64,000 bases of DNA from Formicincola oecophyllae (GCF_006542395.2 NZ_CP038231.1:868001-932000), one strand, 5' to 3'. Numbered from the stretch's first letter, positions 45,323 to 55,877 are shown. Notes: generated from the letters alone by a model not told the origin. Program-made: numbers and translations.

Positions 45323-46633
45323 ATGCATCTAGCTGAACTGAAGAAGAAATCCCCAGCGGACTTGCTTTCCTGTGCTGAGGAACTCGGCATTGAGAACGCC
45401 TCCGCTCTGCGCAAGCAAGACATCATGTTTGCGGTTCTCAAAACGCTGGCTGAGCGTGGCCAGCCCGTTTATGGCGTGGGGACGCTGGAAATCCTTCCAG
45501 ATGGTTTTGGGTTCCTGCGCAGCCCGGAAGCCAACTACCTTCCAGGCCCTGATGACATCTACGTGTCCCCCCAGCAGGTTCGCAAACTTGGCCTGCGCCC
45601 TGGGGACACCGTTGAGGGGGAGATCCAGGCACCAGGTGAGGGGGAACGCTATTTCTCGCTCCTCAAGGCCAATGCTATTAATTTCCAGCCCCCTGAGGCA
45701 GCACGTTCACGCGTTAATTTCGACAACCTGACCCCCCTCTACCCAGAACGCCGCCTGAAAATGGAAGTGGAAAACGCCACTGAGGAGGCACCCCCTGCCC
45801 CCAACGTGCGCGCTAAAGGCAAAAGCAAGAAAGACACCCGCGACTTCACCCCACGCGTGATCGACCTGGTCTCCCCCATAGGCATGGGGCAGCGCGCCCT
45901 CATCGTGGCGCCGCCGCGCACTGGCAAAACCGTGATGCTGCAAAGCATCGCCTCCTCCATCACGGCCAACAATCCTGACGTCTACCTGATTGTGCTTCTG
46001 ATTGACGAACGTCCTGAGGAAGTGACGGACATGGCGCGCACAGTGCGGGGGGAGGTGGTTTCCTCCACCTTTGATGAGCCAGCCACACGCCATGTGCAGG
46101 TCACGGAAATGGTGCTTGAAAAGGCCAAGCGCTTGGTGGAGCACGGCAAGGATGTCGTCATCCTACTGGATTCCATCACCCGCCTGGCGCGTGCCTACAA
46201 CACGGTTGTGCCGTCTTCAGGCAAAGTGCTGACAGGCGGCGTGGACGCCAATGCCCTCCAGCGGCCCAAGCGTTTCTTTGGTGCTGCGCGCAATGTGGAG
46301 GAAGGCGGCTCCCTGACCATCATCGCCACAGCCTTGATCGACACAGGCTCACGCATGGACGAGGTCATTTTCGAGGAGTTCAAGGGCACAGGCAATTCTG
46401 AGCTCATCCTGGACCGCAAACTGGCTGACAAGCGCACCTTCCCAGCCATTGACATCGCCAAGTCAGGCACCCGCAAAGAGGAAATGCTGGTTGACCGCAA
46501 CGAGCTTTCCAAGATGTGGGTTCTGCGCCGCATCCTGGCGCCCATGGGCACTAATGACGCCATGGACTTCCTTATCGACAAGCTGCGCTACAGCAAGTCC
46601 AACCAGGATTTCTTTGACGCCATGAACACCTGA
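45323..46633 (+). CDS. rho: Transcription termination factor Rho
   Basis: Hexameric RNA-DNA helicase that ends transcription. Domains in order: N-terminal helix bundle ([24 protein letters not shown]), cold-shock-like RNA-binding fold ([32 protein letters not shown]), Walker [13 protein letters not shown], Walker B region [18 protein letters not shown]-loop SSGKVLTGG and arginine finger region. A short charged insert (about residues 160-175, [11 protein letters not shown]) lies before the ATPase core. The ATG at 45323 gives the normal 436 aa. In alphaproteobacteria rho is usually close to mnmE; here several genes intervene. Confidence 0.97.
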   Translation: MHLAELKKKSPADLLSCAEELGIENASALRKQDIMFAVLKTLAERGQPVYGVGTLEILPDGFGFLRSPEANYLPGPDDIYVSPQQVRKLGLRPGDTVEGEIQAPGEGERYFSLLKANAINFQPPEAARSRVNFDNLTPLYPERRLKMEVENATEEAPPAPNVRAKGKSKKDTRDFTPRVIDLVSPIGMGQRALIVAPPRTGKTVMLQSIASSITANNPDVYLIVLLIDERPEEVTDMARTVRGEVVSSTFDEPATRHVQVTEMVLEKAKRLVEHGKDVVILLDSITRLARAYNTVVPSSGKVLTGGVDANALQRPKRFFGAARNVEEGGSLTIIATALIDTGSRMDEVIFEEFKGTGNSELILDRKLADKRTFPAIDIAKSGTRKEEMLVDRNELSKMWVLRRILAPMGTNDAMDFLIDKLRYSKSNQDFFDAMNT

Positions 46634-46664
46634 GGAACCTGGGTTCAAGCACCTTCACCCATCC

Positions 46665-46700
46665 CAGCTTTCTACCACCAGGGTTGGTGGTTGAAAGCTG
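46665..46700 (+). terminator. Hairpin after rho
   Basis: CAGCTTTC (46665-46672) and GAAAGCTG (46693-46700), with ACCACC and GGTGGT continuing the stem inside after one T-T mismatch; 14 pairs in all. No T-run. A second stem CCCCGCC/GGCGGGG lies at 46723-46744. They fall between two convergent genes. Confidence 0.5.
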
Positions 46701-46789
46701 CACGGAAGCGGAAGGAGGGCCACCCCGCCATGGGTTTGGCGGGGAAGGTTGCACGTCCTTCCTCCTTGGCTGGCGGTTCAGTTGCTGTG

Positions 46790-47428
46790 TCAGGCCTGGT
46801 TGCTGAAGGCCTTTACGACCTCAGCCAAGGGCTGGCTGACATGCAGCCCATGCCACAATGGCACGCAACGCGCCAACCCCAGGATAGTTTCGCCTGGGTG
46901 GTGGGCTGCCTCCAAGGAGAGAACAGCTGTGCGCCGCACCAAGACAGTGCCATTCTGCCTGTGGCCGTGGTCAGCCAAGGGCAACTGCACGAAATCGCCC
47001 CCAGCTTTGAGCTGCGCCTGCACCTGGGCCATCACGTTGGTATCCAGATCTGGTCCCAGGCGCTGGCCCATCAAATAGGCTTCTGTTTGCCCATCAAGCC
47101 CATTCTGTCCTGGGTAGGCCGTGATGGCCACCAGGTGGGCTGGGTTCACGTAAAGCTGTGAAAAACCATTGATGTCTTTGAACTGCAACAATTTAAGGCC
47201 GGCTTTCTTCAGCCCTTCCAGAACAGCATCAAGCGCTTTTTGGGCTGTTGGAACACCTGAAATGCGGAAATGCCCTTCTGGAGTGATAACCTCCACACCT
47301 GCGACCATCTCTTGCTGGACATCAGGGGTGGTGCCTGCGGGAAGGGCGAATGTGCCCATGCTGACGATGGATATGGGGTTGACGTAAAGTCCAGGCTTGA
47401 CGGCAATGAAAGCAAACGGGTGTGGCAT
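46790..47428 (-). CDS. Hypothetical protein with YVNP-type internal repeats
   Basis: 212-aa soluble protein that I do not recognise. Two repeats of a pattern like small sensor/regulator folds can be seen: KPGLYVNPISIVSMGTFALP followed by an ALDAVLEGLKKAG helix, and FSQLYVNPAHLVAITAYPG. A third, degenerate copy may be VLVRRTAVLSLEAAHHPGE. The motif (Asn-Pro then Ile/Leu-Val) recalls FlbD/LytTR-like strands, but this is only a resemblance. The ATG at 47428 follows AAGGA by 10 bases. It sits alone between rho and a divergent membrane protein gene. Confidence 0.65.
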   Translation of the reverse strand: MPHPFAFIAVKPGLYVNPISIVSMGTFALPAGTTPDVQQEMVAGVEVITPEGHFRISGVPTAQKALDAVLEGLKKAGLKLLQFKDINGFSQLYVNPAHLVAITAYPGQNGLDGQTEAYLMGQRLGPDLDTNVMAQVQAQLKAGGDFVQLPLADHGHRQNGTVLVRRTAVLSLEAAHHPGETILGLARCVPLWHGLHVSQPLAEVVKAFSNQA

Positions 47429-47619
47429 AGTGTGGGTGTCCTTGCTTTTTGCTGGGGTTTGGCATGAAGTGCCTTTTTCCACCTTAAGGGGCTGGGCGCC
47501 ACCACGTCATGCATTTCATGGTTGGGCGCCATGTTACCAGGAGGGCGCTCTTTCCAGGCCTTGCAGGGTGCGGGCCGCCAAGCCCTGCGCCACCTTGCCG
47601 TAACAGGGATGGGAATTTC

Positions 47620-48042
47620 ATGGCTGAACACACACTTCTGGGGGAATTCTGGGCAGATCTGCCCAGCTTCTATTCCATGCAGAACCTCAACATCGGTGGC
47701 GTCACCATAACATTTGTGGTGTGGATGACGGCGGCCGCGCTAGTTTTGTGCGCGACAGGCCTGGTGGCATGGGGGCTGACCTGGCCTGTGCGGCGCAAAC
47801 CAGGACCAATGGGGTTGGTCAAGGCCCAGAACGCCACCATGGACATCCTCATCCTGCGCACGCGCAACGGCTTGGCGCTGTGCAGCGTGGCCCTGCTGGC
47901 TGTCTGCCTGCTGGGATTATTGCTTGGGCTAGGGGCGACATCTTTTTTCATCATGTTGGACTTGCTGTGCGGTTTGTTCATCACAGCCTTGGCGCTGGGC
48001 TATCTTTGTGGCGCTTTCTGGCCACCTAGCGCTGGCGCCTGA
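47620..48042 (+). CDS. Hypothetical membrane protein
   Basis: 140-aa protein with three predicted membrane helices: ITFVVWMTAAALVLCATGLVA, LCSVALLAVCLLGLLLGLGA and MLDLLCGLFITALALGYLCG. A basic cytosolic loop (RRKPGPMGLVKAQNATMDI) separates the first two. GGGA precedes the ATG at 47620 at about 10 bases. No family recognised. Divergent from the YVNP-repeat gene. Confidence 0.6.
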   Translation: MAEHTLLGEFWADLPSFYSMQNLNIGGVTITFVVWMTAAALVLCATGLVAWGLTWPVRRKPGPMGLVKAQNATMDILILRTRNGLALCSVALLAVCLLGLLLGLGATSFFIMLDLLCGLFITALALGYLCGAFWPPSAGA

Positions 48043-48092
48043 ACACCAAAACCCCCAGCCACGCCTTATGCCCGCCTGCAACGCGGCCCGCT

Positions 48093-48479
48093 TCAACCAC
48101 CCTTGCTATAAGCTGCCAAGACCTGCGCCGCTTGGGTGAAAGCAACTCCCGCCTTCACGCTAACAGACAAGCTCACGGCCGCTGCCACTTCATCAACGCT
48201 CACGCCAGCTTTGCGGGCTTCTTCAGCATGAATGGCCATGACATCCTCTTGCCCCAAACTTGCCGCCACAGCCAAGGCGATGAGTGAACGCGTGCGCCCA
48301 TCAAGCGCCTTGTCCGCATGGGTGGCCAAAACCATGGCGTGAAATCCGCCTGCCATGGCTGGCGCAGCTTCCTCCAAGGCATCACACTGCGCCTTGACGG
48401 CTGCAAGCCCCTTCAGCCCCCCAGGGGGGGCAGCATGATCAGCTTTGGCACTAAGAGACTTTTCATTTGAGTTCGTCAT
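48093..48479 (-). CDS. Carboxymuconolactone decarboxylase (AhpD-like) family protein
   Basis: 128-aa helical protein. The family core is GGFHAMVLATHADKALDGRTRSLIALAVAASLGQEDVMAIHAEEARKAGVSVDEVAAAV. AhpD and related redox members carry C-x-x-C-x-x-x-H here; this protein has Q-x-x-V-x-x-x-H, so both cysteines are gone and peroxidase-reductase activity is unlikely. It may be a decarboxylase-type member or a structural one. ATG 48479 is preferred to an upstream GTG. Confidence 0.82.
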   Translation of the reverse strand: MTNSNEKSLSAKADHAAPPGGLKGLAAVKAQCDALEEAAPAMAGGFHAMVLATHADKALDGRTRSLIALAVAASLGQEDVMAIHAEEARKAGVSVDEVAAAVSLSVSVKAGVAFTQAAQVLAAYSKGG

Positions 48480-48572
48480 GGAGCGCCCCACAAATCAAAC
48501 AATCATGGAAAAGAAAGGGCCGGACAGACTTGTGAAGCCCCACTGGCGCGCCCTCATTCAACCCACAGCCCT

Positions 48573-50036
48573 TCAAAGAGGCATGGTGGGGATGGGCTTG
48601 TTCTCCTTGACCAACTTGCTGTGATGCTGGCCATAGAAGACGTAGATCGCCCCGCCGATGGCCAATCCAATGCCGAAACGCAACCAGGTGGCGCCATCCA
48701 TACCCACCAGAACAACGCTACATGAAATCAGCGCCAGCATGGGGATGAGCCACGCACCGCCTGCCACCTTGAAGGGGCGCTCGACTGTTGGCCTACGGTA
48801 ACGCAGTACGATCACGGCCACGCTCACCACCATAAAGGCCAGAAGCGTGCCAAGCGACACCATGTTGCCCAAAGCTCCGACTGAAAAGAAGGCGGCCAGA
48901 ATGGAAGCCAAACTGGCCAGGGTCAGCACAGCCGCGACAGGCACTCCCTTGGCGTTAGTGCGGGCGAAAATGGGGGGCAGGAGGCCATCTTCAGCCATGG
49001 TCATGATGGAGCGGCTCATCCCAAAAAGGATGCCGTAAATGCCAGCGAAAAAGCCAATGAGAATGCCCCCTTTGACCACCTGCGCCACGATGGGCATGTG
49101 GATGGCGTCCATAGCGGTGGCAGCCGGGCTTGCGTCATGGGCCAGGTTGTGGAAGTTCACCACCCCCACCAGAACGAATGAGAACAGGACGTAAAGCAGG
49201 GTGCAGATGCCAAGGGTGCCTAAAATGCCCAAAGGAAGGTTTTTCTTGGGGTTGCGCGTGTCACGCGCTGCTGATGAGACTAGGTCAAACCCCAGATAAG
49301 CTGCGAAAACCAGCGAAGCGCCGCTGATGACGCCAGACCAGCCATAATGCCCCCACGCACCCGTGTTGGCTGGCAAGAAGGGGTGGTAGTTGGCCAGCTG
49401 GCCGTGGGGCAGGCAGGCCAAAATGAAAATGGTCACCACAGCCACTTTCAGAAGCACGATGATGCTGTTGATGCGGCTTGATTCCTGCACACCCCCCATC
49501 AAGAGGCCCACCATGGCGAAAATGGCCACAACAGCTGGAACACTCATGAAGGCCTTGGCCGTGGTGCCATCAGCCATGTGGACTGGCGTGCCTGTGGAAG
49601 CCACCAGGCGCGGGTCCAGGTAAACGTGCCATTCAGCTAGGAAACTGGCCAAGTAACTTGCCCAACTGCCCGCGATGGCGCCCAGCGTCACCAAATAGGC
49701 CAGGAACAGGCACCACCCAATGCCCCAGGCGATGCCTTCACCCAGGCCAGCATAGGCATAGGAATAAGCGCTGCCAGCGGCATTGGGGAACATGCTTGCC
49801 AGTTCAGCGTAAGACAGGGCAACGAAGGCAGCCACGATGGCTGCAAACAGAAAACTGAGCCCCACAGCAGGCCCCGCATACTGCCCAGCCGCAATGCCAG
49901 TGACGGCAAAAAGACCAAACCCCAAGGATACGCCGATGCCAAGGGCAATGAGCTGCCATGGGCCAAGGACACGGTTGATGCCACTTTGCGTGGCGGCTGG
50001 CTGGGGCGGTTTGATGCGCCAGAAAGCAGATGGCAC
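48573..50036 (-). CDS. APC-family cationic amino-acid transporter
   Basis: Twelve-helix or larger permease of the CAT/YhdG group. The first helix GPWQLIALGIGVSLGFGLFAVTGIAAGQYAGPAV (broken here over the substrate loop), SYAELASMFPNAAGSAYSYAY, AYLGFDLVSSAARDTRNPKKNLP and MSRSIMTMAEDGLLPPIFAR are typical. The GTG start at 50036 follows GGAG at about 8 bases. Arginine/lysine import is the usual role of this group; the substrate here is inferred. Confidence 0.85.
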   Translation of the reverse strand: MPSAFWRIKPPQPAATQSGINRVLGPWQLIALGIGVSLGFGLFAVTGIAAGQYAGPAVGLSFLFAAIVAAFVALSYAELASMFPNAAGSAYSYAYAGLGEGIAWGIGWCLFLAYLVTLGAIAGSWASYLASFLAEWHVYLDPRLVASTGTPVHMADGTTAKAFMSVPAVVAIFAMVGLLMGGVQESSRINSIIVLLKVAVVTIFILACLPHGQLANYHPFLPANTGAWGHYGWSGVISGASLVFAAYLGFDLVSSAARDTRNPKKNLPLGILGTLGICTLLYVLFSFVLVGVVNFHNLAHDASPAATAMDAIHMPIVAQVVKGGILIGFFAGIYGILFGMSRSIMTMAEDGLLPPIFARTNAKGVPVAAVLTLASLASILAAFFSVGALGNMVSLGTLLAFMVVSVAVIVLRYRRPTVERPFKVAGGAWLIPMLALISCSVVLVGMDGATWLRFGIGLAIGGAIYVFYGQHHSKLVKENKPIPTMPL

Positions 50037-50286
50037 GGGGACACTCCGGCTGTCGCTGCCCGGCTGTGCGCCCCTCGGGCTTGATACGTCACCATGATGG
50101 CCGCAAGGCTGTCTGGGACGGGAATTTCAAGTCTGGCAAGGCCATGCCATGGGCGCTACGGGGCAGCCGGGGGCAGCATGTGTTAAGGTTATGCCCTGTC
50201 AGAATGCCGCCCAGCGCCCCGCACCGCAATAGTGAATTGTGTTTAAACTGTGATGATAACCCCAGTCCAAATCTTGGCTGCGGCGC

Positions 50287-50733
50287 TCAATCCCCCTCCA
50301 GCGCTATCAACCAAGCCTTGGTGCGCTCACCCTCAAAAGCGCGGTAACCCCCAACGCCGCGCGCGCCCACAACGCGGTGGCAGGGCACGAACATCAGCAA
50401 CGGGTTAGCACCCATGGCTTGCCCCACGCTTTGCGCGCTGCCGCCGGCACGGGCAGCAACCTGCCCGTAGGTACGGGTCTGCCCATGGGGGATGGAACGA
50501 ACAACGTCCCACACCTTTTTTTGGTAAGCTGTTCCGTAAGGTGGCTTGATGGGGAAGGCAGATAGATCGACCGCCTTGCCGTCAAAATAATCCTCAAGGG
50601 CCTGACAGGCCTTTAAAAGCAGGGGGGTTGGCGTTTGGTCACGCCCCCAGCCTTCATCAACGGCCACCAGGGCACCCTCCTCCTCGCTCAAGGTCAGGTC
50701 ACCCACAGGGGTGTGGCAGGAAAGCTGGGGCAT
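50287..50733 (-). CDS. ogt: Methylated-DNA-protein-cysteine methyltransferase
   Basis: Suicide repair enzyme that removes methyl from O6-methylguanine. The C-terminal domain has the helix-turn-helix (GTAYQKKVWDVVRSIPHGQTRTYGQVAA) and the active-site PCHRVVGARGVGGYR. The ATG at 50733 follows GGAAG at 8 bases; an ATG at 50754 is possible. The N-terminal domain is short, as in Ogt rather than Ada. Confidence 0.92.
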   Translation of the reverse strand: MPQLSCHTPVGDLTLSEEEGALVAVDEGWGRDQTPTPLLLKACQALEDYFDGKAVDLSAFPIKPPYGTAYQKKVWDVVRSIPHGQTRTYGQVAARAGGSAQSVGQAMGANPLLMFVPCHRVVGARGVGGYRAFEGERTKAWLIALEGD

Positions 50734-50853
50734 GGTTTTAACTTCCAATGTCATGTTAAGGGCATTCAACCTTGGCAACCAATTTCACATCATCCCAGCT
50801 GCTGGACAATGTCCCAGCCTGGCCAGGTCCCCTAACAGGCTGTTTAAAACACC

Positions 50854-52233
50854 ATGCCCCTACCCACCACGCAGCAACCTGCCGCCGCTACCACAACTGA
50901 AGGTGATGGCGTGATCTACGCCTTAGCGACAGGGCCTGTGGCAGGCGCCATTGCGGTGCTGCGGGTCAGTGGCCAAGGGTGCGGCGACATGCTGCGCCAT
51001 TTATGCGGCGCACTTCCCCCAGCGCGCATGGCCAGCCTGCGTTCGGTGCGTTGGCGGGGGGAACTACTTGATGAGGCCTTGGTGCTGTGGTTTCCCAGCC
51101 CACGCTCCTACACAGGTGAAGACAGCTTCGAACTGCACCTCCATGCCAGTCCCGCCATCATGGCCCGTGTGGCGGAGGCACTGGAAGGTTTGGGCGCACG
51201 CCAAGCAGAGGCAGGGGAGTTCACACGCCGTGCCGTCATGGCGGGGCGCATGGACATATTGCAGGCTGAAGCCATCGCTGACTTGGTAGCAGCAGAGACC
51301 GAAAGTCAGCGCCAGCAGGCCCTGCGCCAAAAAGAGGGCGTGCTGGGGCAGCTCTACGAACGTTGGACTGAACAGATCAAAAGCCTTCTGGCCAGCCAGG
51401 AGGCCTTGATTGACTTCGCTGATGAGGAACTGCCCCCTGAAACGGAGCAACGCCTCCAACAGGCCCTGCACGCCCTGGCGAGCGAAATGGATGCCCATCT
51501 CAGCAATCCCTTGGGGCGCCTGACCAGGGAAGGGTTACATGTTGTGTTGGCAGGCCCCCCCAACGCGGGCAAATCCAGCCTCCTCAATGCCCTCACAGGC
51601 GATGACACAGCCATAGTGACGGCCGTGCCTGGTACCACGCGCGACCTCCTCCATGCTGACATCGTCATTGAGGGCATGAAGGTGCGCTTGACTGACACCG
51701 CAGGCCTGCGCACCACCACTGACATGGTGGAGGCTGAGGGGGTGAAACGCGCCAAACACGCCTTGGAAGGGGCAGACCTTGTCCTGCGCTTGGTGCCGCC
51801 CCAAGCTGCCCAGCACAAGGGCAGCCAGGTAGAGGCCGCGGAGGATGGAGACAATCACTTCCCACCAGAGCGCACTATCATGGTGATGAGTAAAAGCGAT
51901 TTAAGGCCTGCTGCTCCCCCACCCCCTCCACACGCCCTGTCCATCAGCACTGTAACACCTGGCGGCCTGGAGGGCCTTAAACAATGCTTGGCCCAGCGCG
52001 TGCGTGCCTTAGGGGCGCAGCACCAGGCTTCCGCGTTGCTAACGCGCGCCCGCCACCAAGCTGGCATCCAAGCTGCCAAAACCCACCTTCTCCAGGCGGC
52101 TAGCGCCCCTTTGCCTGAACTGCGCGCTGAGGAATTGCGTATGGGTATGGAGGCCATCGGGCGTGTGACAGGGCGCGTGGGTGTTGAGGATGTGCTGGAC
52201 AGCGTCTTCAGCAGTTTCTGCATTGGCAAGTGA
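50854..52233 (+). CDS. mnmE: tRNA uridine-5-carboxymethylaminomethyl synthesis GTPase MnmE
   Basis: With MnmG it modifies the wobble uridine of several tRNAs. Domains: N-terminal tetrahydrofolate-binding domain (DGVIYALATGPVAGAIAVLRVSG, PRSYTGEDSFELHLHAS), helical domain, G domain (G1 AGPPNAGKSSLLNAL, G2/G3 GTTRDLLHADI to TDTAGLR, G4 MSKSD) and the C-terminal CIGK. Cofactor: K+-stimulated GTP hydrolysis. First gene of the mnmE-mnmG-rsmG-parA-parB run. Confidence 0.96.
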   Translation: MPLPTTQQPAAATTTEGDGVIYALATGPVAGAIAVLRVSGQGCGDMLRHLCGALPPARMASLRSVRWRGELLDEALVLWFPSPRSYTGEDSFELHLHASPAIMARVAEALEGLGARQAEAGEFTRRAVMAGRMDILQAEAIADLVAAETESQRQQALRQKEGVLGQLYERWTEQIKSLLASQEALIDFADEELPPETEQRLQQALHALASEMDAHLSNPLGRLTREGLHVVLAGPPNAGKSSLLNALTGDDTAIVTAVPGTTRDLLHADIVIEGMKVRLTDTAGLRTTTDMVEAEGVKRAKHALEGADLVLRLVPPQAAQHKGSQVEAAEDGDNHFPPERTIMVMSKSDLRPAAPPPPPHALSISTVTPGGLEGLKQCLAQRVRALGAQHQASALLTRARHQAGIQAAKTHLLQAASAPLPELRAEELRMGMEAIGRVTGRVGVEDVLDSVFSSFCIGK

Positions 52234-52258
52234 TGGGCCATGACGCTATTCCCCTGTC

Positions 52259-54268
52259 ATGAACACTGAGCGCACCAAAATAGCCATGATGCAGGGCACA
52301 GCAGGGGCCTCTTCCCAGGGGGGCATTGGCGCAGAGCCAGCGTTGCCGCCAACCCATGACGTGATCGTGGTGGGGGGTGGCCATGCAGGGGTGGAGGCGG
52401 CGGCAGTGGCGGCACGTGCGGGCGCGCGCACGCTGCTTGTCACCCACAGCCTTGCGGCCCTGGGGGAGATGTCCTGCAACCCAGCTATCGGCGGCATTGG
52501 CAAAGGCCACCTCGTGCGGGAGGTGGACGCCTTCGATGGATTGATGGGCCGTGCCGCCGACCAGGCTGGGATCCACTTCAAGCTTCTCAATCGTTCCAAA
52601 GGGCCGGCTGTTCATGGGCCGCGGGCCCAAATGGACAGGCAACTCTACAAACAGGCCATTCAGGCCATGTTGAAAAGCCAACCTGGCCTGGATTTGCTTG
52701 AAGGCTCAGTCGAAGGTCTTTTAGTTGATAGGGAAGCTGGCAAACACCCCAAGGTGCGGGGCGTCACCGTCAGGCCTGGCAAGGGGGCCGAGGATTTGCT
52801 GCCCTTCCGGGCAGAACAGGTTGTGATCACAACGGGAACGTTCCTGCGCGGCACGTTGCACACAGGCCATGAAAGCTGGCAGGGAGGGCGGCTTGGTGCG
52901 CCAGCCGCCCAAAGCCTTTCAGCGGCGCTTGAGGGGTTGGGCTTCACGCTTGGGCGCCTCAAAACAGGAACGCCAGCGCGCCTGGCGCTGGACAGCATTC
53001 AGTGGGAAAGCTTGCAGCCCGACCCTGGCGATGATGAACCAATCACCTTCAGCCCCCTCAGCCCACCGCCCCAGCAGCCGCAGGTGGTTTGCCGCATCAC
53101 CCACACCACAGCTGCCACCCACGCCATCATCCGTGCCAATTTGGAGCGTTCAGCGCTTTATGGTGGTGCCATCAGTGGACGTGGGCCACGCTACTGCCCT
53201 TCCATTGAAGATAAAGTGGTGCGCTTCCCTGACCGTGACAGCCACCAAGTCTTCCTTGAGCCGGAGGGGTTGCCTGGCACAGCTGGCGGCAACGTCGTCT
53301 ACCCCAACGGCATCAGCACATCGCTGCCAGCTGATGTGCAGCTGGCCATGATCCGCAGCTTGCCAGGGCTGGAGGGGGCACGCATCCTCCAGCCAGGCTA
53401 CGCGGTTGAATATGATTTCATCGACCCACGCGCCCTTGGCCCCACCTTAGCCACCAAGGCTGTGTCCGGCCTTTACCTGGCAGGCCAAATCAACGGCACC
53501 ACAGGTTATGAGGAGGCGGCAGCGCAGGGGCTGCTGGCTGGGCTGAACGCGGCCCTCGCAGCCCTAGGGCGGGAACCCGTCACACTTGGGCGCCACCAGG
53601 CCTATTTGGGCGTAATGGTTGATGACCTGACATTGCAGGGTGTGGAGGAACCTTACCGCATGTTCACGTCACGGGCGGAGCACAGGTTGCTCCTGCGCGC
53701 TGACAACGCTGACCTGCGCTTGACCCCACTGGCCATGGCGGCAGGATGTGTTGGGCCTGAACGGCAGGCAGCTTTTCTAGACTATAAAGCTTGCCTGGAA
53801 GGTGCCATGAAACGTGCCCAGGAAGAGACCTTCACGGCTGGGCAACTGGCCGCACAGGGGCTTGAGGCCTCGCGCGATGGCAAGCGGCGCAGCTTGGTGC
53901 GCGCCATCGCCATGGGGGCAGACAAGGGAGCGATTGCGGCACTGGCGCCCTGGTTCCTGGCTTTGCCAGCGCGCGTGCAGGCTCACATTGCCTGCGAAGC
54001 ACGCTACGATGGCTACCTGCAGCGGCAGGAACGCGACATCAGGGCCCTGGCGGCGGACAATTCTTTGAAACTGCCAGCCAACCTTGATTACGGCACCGTG
54101 GGTGGGCTGAGCATGGAAATGCGCGAACGCCTGGAACGGGTGCGCCCCACCACCCTGGGTGCTGCCTCACGCATCCAAGGCGTGACACCTGCGGCCCTCA
54201 CGGCGCTTCTGGCCCATGTGCGCAAGCAAACGCCCCCTTCCCCCACACCATCTGGACAACAGTCATGA
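52259..54268 (+). CDS. mnmG: tRNA uridine-5-carboxymethylaminomethyl modification enzyme MnmG
   Basis: FAD partner of MnmE. The FAD site is [44 protein letters not shown] and [13 protein letters not shown] follow; the C-terminal [17 protein letters not shown] and the final helical domain are present. At 669 aa it is about 40 longer than usual, mainly through an N-terminal extension of about 35 residues before the FAD motif and a Pro/Ser-rich tail. The start ATG lies 25 bases after mnmE. Confidence 0.96.
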   Translation: MNTERTKIAMMQGTAGASSQGGIGAEPALPPTHDVIVVGGGHAGVEAAAVAARAGARTLLVTHSLAALGEMSCNPAIGGIGKGHLVREVDAFDGLMGRAADQAGIHFKLLNRSKGPAVHGPRAQMDRQLYKQAIQAMLKSQPGLDLLEGSVEGLLVDREAGKHPKVRGVTVRPGKGAEDLLPFRAEQVVITTGTFLRGTLHTGHESWQGGRLGAPAAQSLSAALEGLGFTLGRLKTGTPARLALDSIQWESLQPDPGDDEPITFSPLSPPPQQPQVVCRITHTTAATHAIIRANLERSALYGGAISGRGPRYCPSIEDKVVRFPDRDSHQVFLEPEGLPGTAGGNVVYPNGISTSLPADVQLAMIRSLPGLEGARILQPGYAVEYDFIDPRALGPTLATKAVSGLYLAGQINGTTGYEEAAAQGLLAGLNAALAALGREPVTLGRHQAYLGVMVDDLTLQGVEEPYRMFTSRAEHRLLLRADNADLRLTPLAMAAGCVGPERQAAFLDYKACLEGAMKRAQEETFTAGQLAAQGLEASRDGKRRSLVRAIAMGADKGAIAALAPWFLALPARVQAHIACEARYDGYLQRQERDIRALAADNSLKLPANLDYGTVGGLSMEMRERLERVRPTTLGAASRIQGVTPAALTALLAHVRKQTPPSPTPSGQQS

Positions 54269-54912
54269 CAGACCCAGCCCTCCTACCTTCACTGACCAGC
54301 AGGCAGAATGCCCAACTGGAAGCGTTCGCAGCGTTGCTGACCAAATGGAACAGCCGCATCAACCTCATCAGCCCGCGTGACCTGCCCCAGCTGTGGACAA
54401 GGCATATCGGTGATTCATTGCGCCTTGCCCACTTGATCCCCGCTGGCGAACGTGTGGTTGACCTTGGTTCCGGCGGTGGTTTCCCAGGCATCATGACAGC
54501 CGTCATGACAGGTGGCGACGTCACGCTTGTGGAAGCTGACCAACGCAAAGCGGCTTTCCTGCGCGAGGCGGCACGTGTTTGTGAACTACCCCATGTTCAG
54601 GTCGTCAATGAACGCATTGAAAAAGCCGCCCATGGCATCGTGGCACCTGCCCCTGTGGTGACGGCACGCGCTCTGGCCCCTTTGCCACGCCTGCTTGAAT
54701 TGGCAGCCCCTCTTCTGGCGCCAGGTGGGCGCTGCTTGTTCATCAAGGGGCGGCGCGCGCCAGATGAACTGGCAGAGGCCCGCAAAATCTGGGCGATGGA
54801 TGCCAACCTTCTTCAGCCACTACTACCTGCCGCCACCACGGCTGAAAGGGCGCGTGACGACAGCGCCAGTGACGGCTACATTGTTGAAATCAGCGCTCCC
54901 CATCCGCTCTGA
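54265..54912 (+). CDS. rsmG: 16S rRNA guanine-527 N7-methyltransferase RsmG
   Basis: SAM-dependent methyltransferase acting on helix 18 of 16S rRNA. Motifs: [38 protein letters not shown] (SAM loop), [16 protein letters not shown] and the [14 protein letters not shown] segment. The ATG overlaps the mnmG stop codon (ATGA). Length 215 aa normal. Confidence 0.96.
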   Translation: MTDPALLPSLTSRQNAQLEAFAALLTKWNSRINLISPRDLPQLWTRHIGDSLRLAHLIPAGERVVDLGSGGGFPGIMTAVMTGGDVTLVEADQRKAAFLREAARVCELPHVQVVNERIEKAAHGIVAPAPVVTARALAPLPRLLELAAPLLAPGGRCLFIKGRRAPDELAEARKIWAMDANLLQPLLPAATTAERARDDSASDGYIVEISAPHPL

Positions 54913-54989
54913 ACGCCACTCTTGGTCAAAAACAGGCTCTGGGGCGCCCCAATCACCCTTGTCCGAGACGGAAAGCGCAGGGAACATCC

Positions 54990-55877
54990 ATGGCCACGCC
55001 CAGCAGCACCAACAGCATGAACCGCCCCAAACCGCTGCCAACAGCCATCATCGCCGTGGTGAACCAAAAAGGTGGGGTGGGCAAAACCACCACCAGCCTT
55101 AACCTAGCTGCCGGTTTGGCGCGCCCTGCGGGGCGGGAGGCGGCCTGCAAGGTGCTGCTGGTTGACCTGGACCCCCAGGGCAATGCCTCCACAGGGCTTG
55201 GCATTGGTTACGACCAGCGTGGCGATGGCACCTATATGGCGTTGACGGGCGACCAGGCCGCAGGGGAACGCGCCCGGATCCTGCCATCGGCCATCGCTGG
55301 GCTTGACGTTATGCCAGCCAGCCCCGATCTGGCTGGCGCCGAGCTTGAAATGATGGCCGACCCCGAACGCACCAGCCGCCTCAAAGGGGCGCTTGGGCGC
55401 GTTAGTGGCGCTTATGACATCATCTTGATTGACTGCCCCCCAGGGCTGGGGCTGCTGCCCCTCAATGCCCTGGTGGCGGCCAACAAGGTCCTGGTGCCGC
55501 TGCAGTGCGAATTCTTTGCCCTTGAAGGGGTGGCCCAGCTGGCGGAGACAGTGGCGCGCGTGCAGCAGAACTTCAATCCCGCCCTGCAGATTGAGGGCAT
55601 CGTGCTGACGATGTTCGACCGCCGCAACAACCTTTCCACCCAAGTGGCGGAGGATGCGCGCGCGCATTTCGGCAGCCTGGTCTACACCACGCAGGTGCCG
55701 CGCAACGTCCGCATACCAGAAGCGCAGAGCCACGGTCGTTCCGTCATGGATTATGATTCACGCTCCGCGGGCGCGTTGGCTTACCAGGCCCTTGCGGCAG
55801 AACTACTGGAACGGTTGAATCAAGGGGCGCCAGGAACTGAACCACACCACGCCCAGCCTGAAAGCGCCCTCGCATGA
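54990..55877 (+). CDS. parA: Chromosome partitioning ATPase ParA
   Basis: Deviant Walker A ATPase: VVNQKGGVGKTTTSLNLAA, second site LLVDLDPQGNASTGLG, and DIILIDCPPGLGLLPLNAL. It moves the ParB-parS complex and drives origin segregation. The ATG at 54990 gives a short Ser/Asn/Pro leader before the P-loop. Stop overlaps parB (ATGA). Together with mnmE-mnmG-rsmG it marks the typical near-origin cluster. Confidence 0.96.
   Translation: MATPSSTNSMNRPKPLPTAIIAVVNQKGGVGKTTTSLNLAAGLARPAGREAACKVLLVDLDPQGNASTGLGIGYDQRGDGTYMALTGDQAAGERARILPSAIAGLDVMPASPDLAGAELEMMADPERTSRLKGALGRVSGAYDIILIDCPPGLGLLPLNALVAANKVLVPLQCEFFALEGVAQLAETVARVQQNFNPALQIEGIVLTMFDRRNNLSTQVAEDARAHFGSLVYTTQVPRNVRIPEAQSHGRSVMDYDSRSAGALAYQALAAELLERLNQGAPGTEPHHAQPESALA

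Noticed and set aside
44875-45441. Minus-strand open frame of 188 codons between sucB and rho
   Set aside because: It overlaps the start of rho, has no ribosome site, and its translation is rich in Arg/Ser/Gly without domain features. It is probably a chance open frame.
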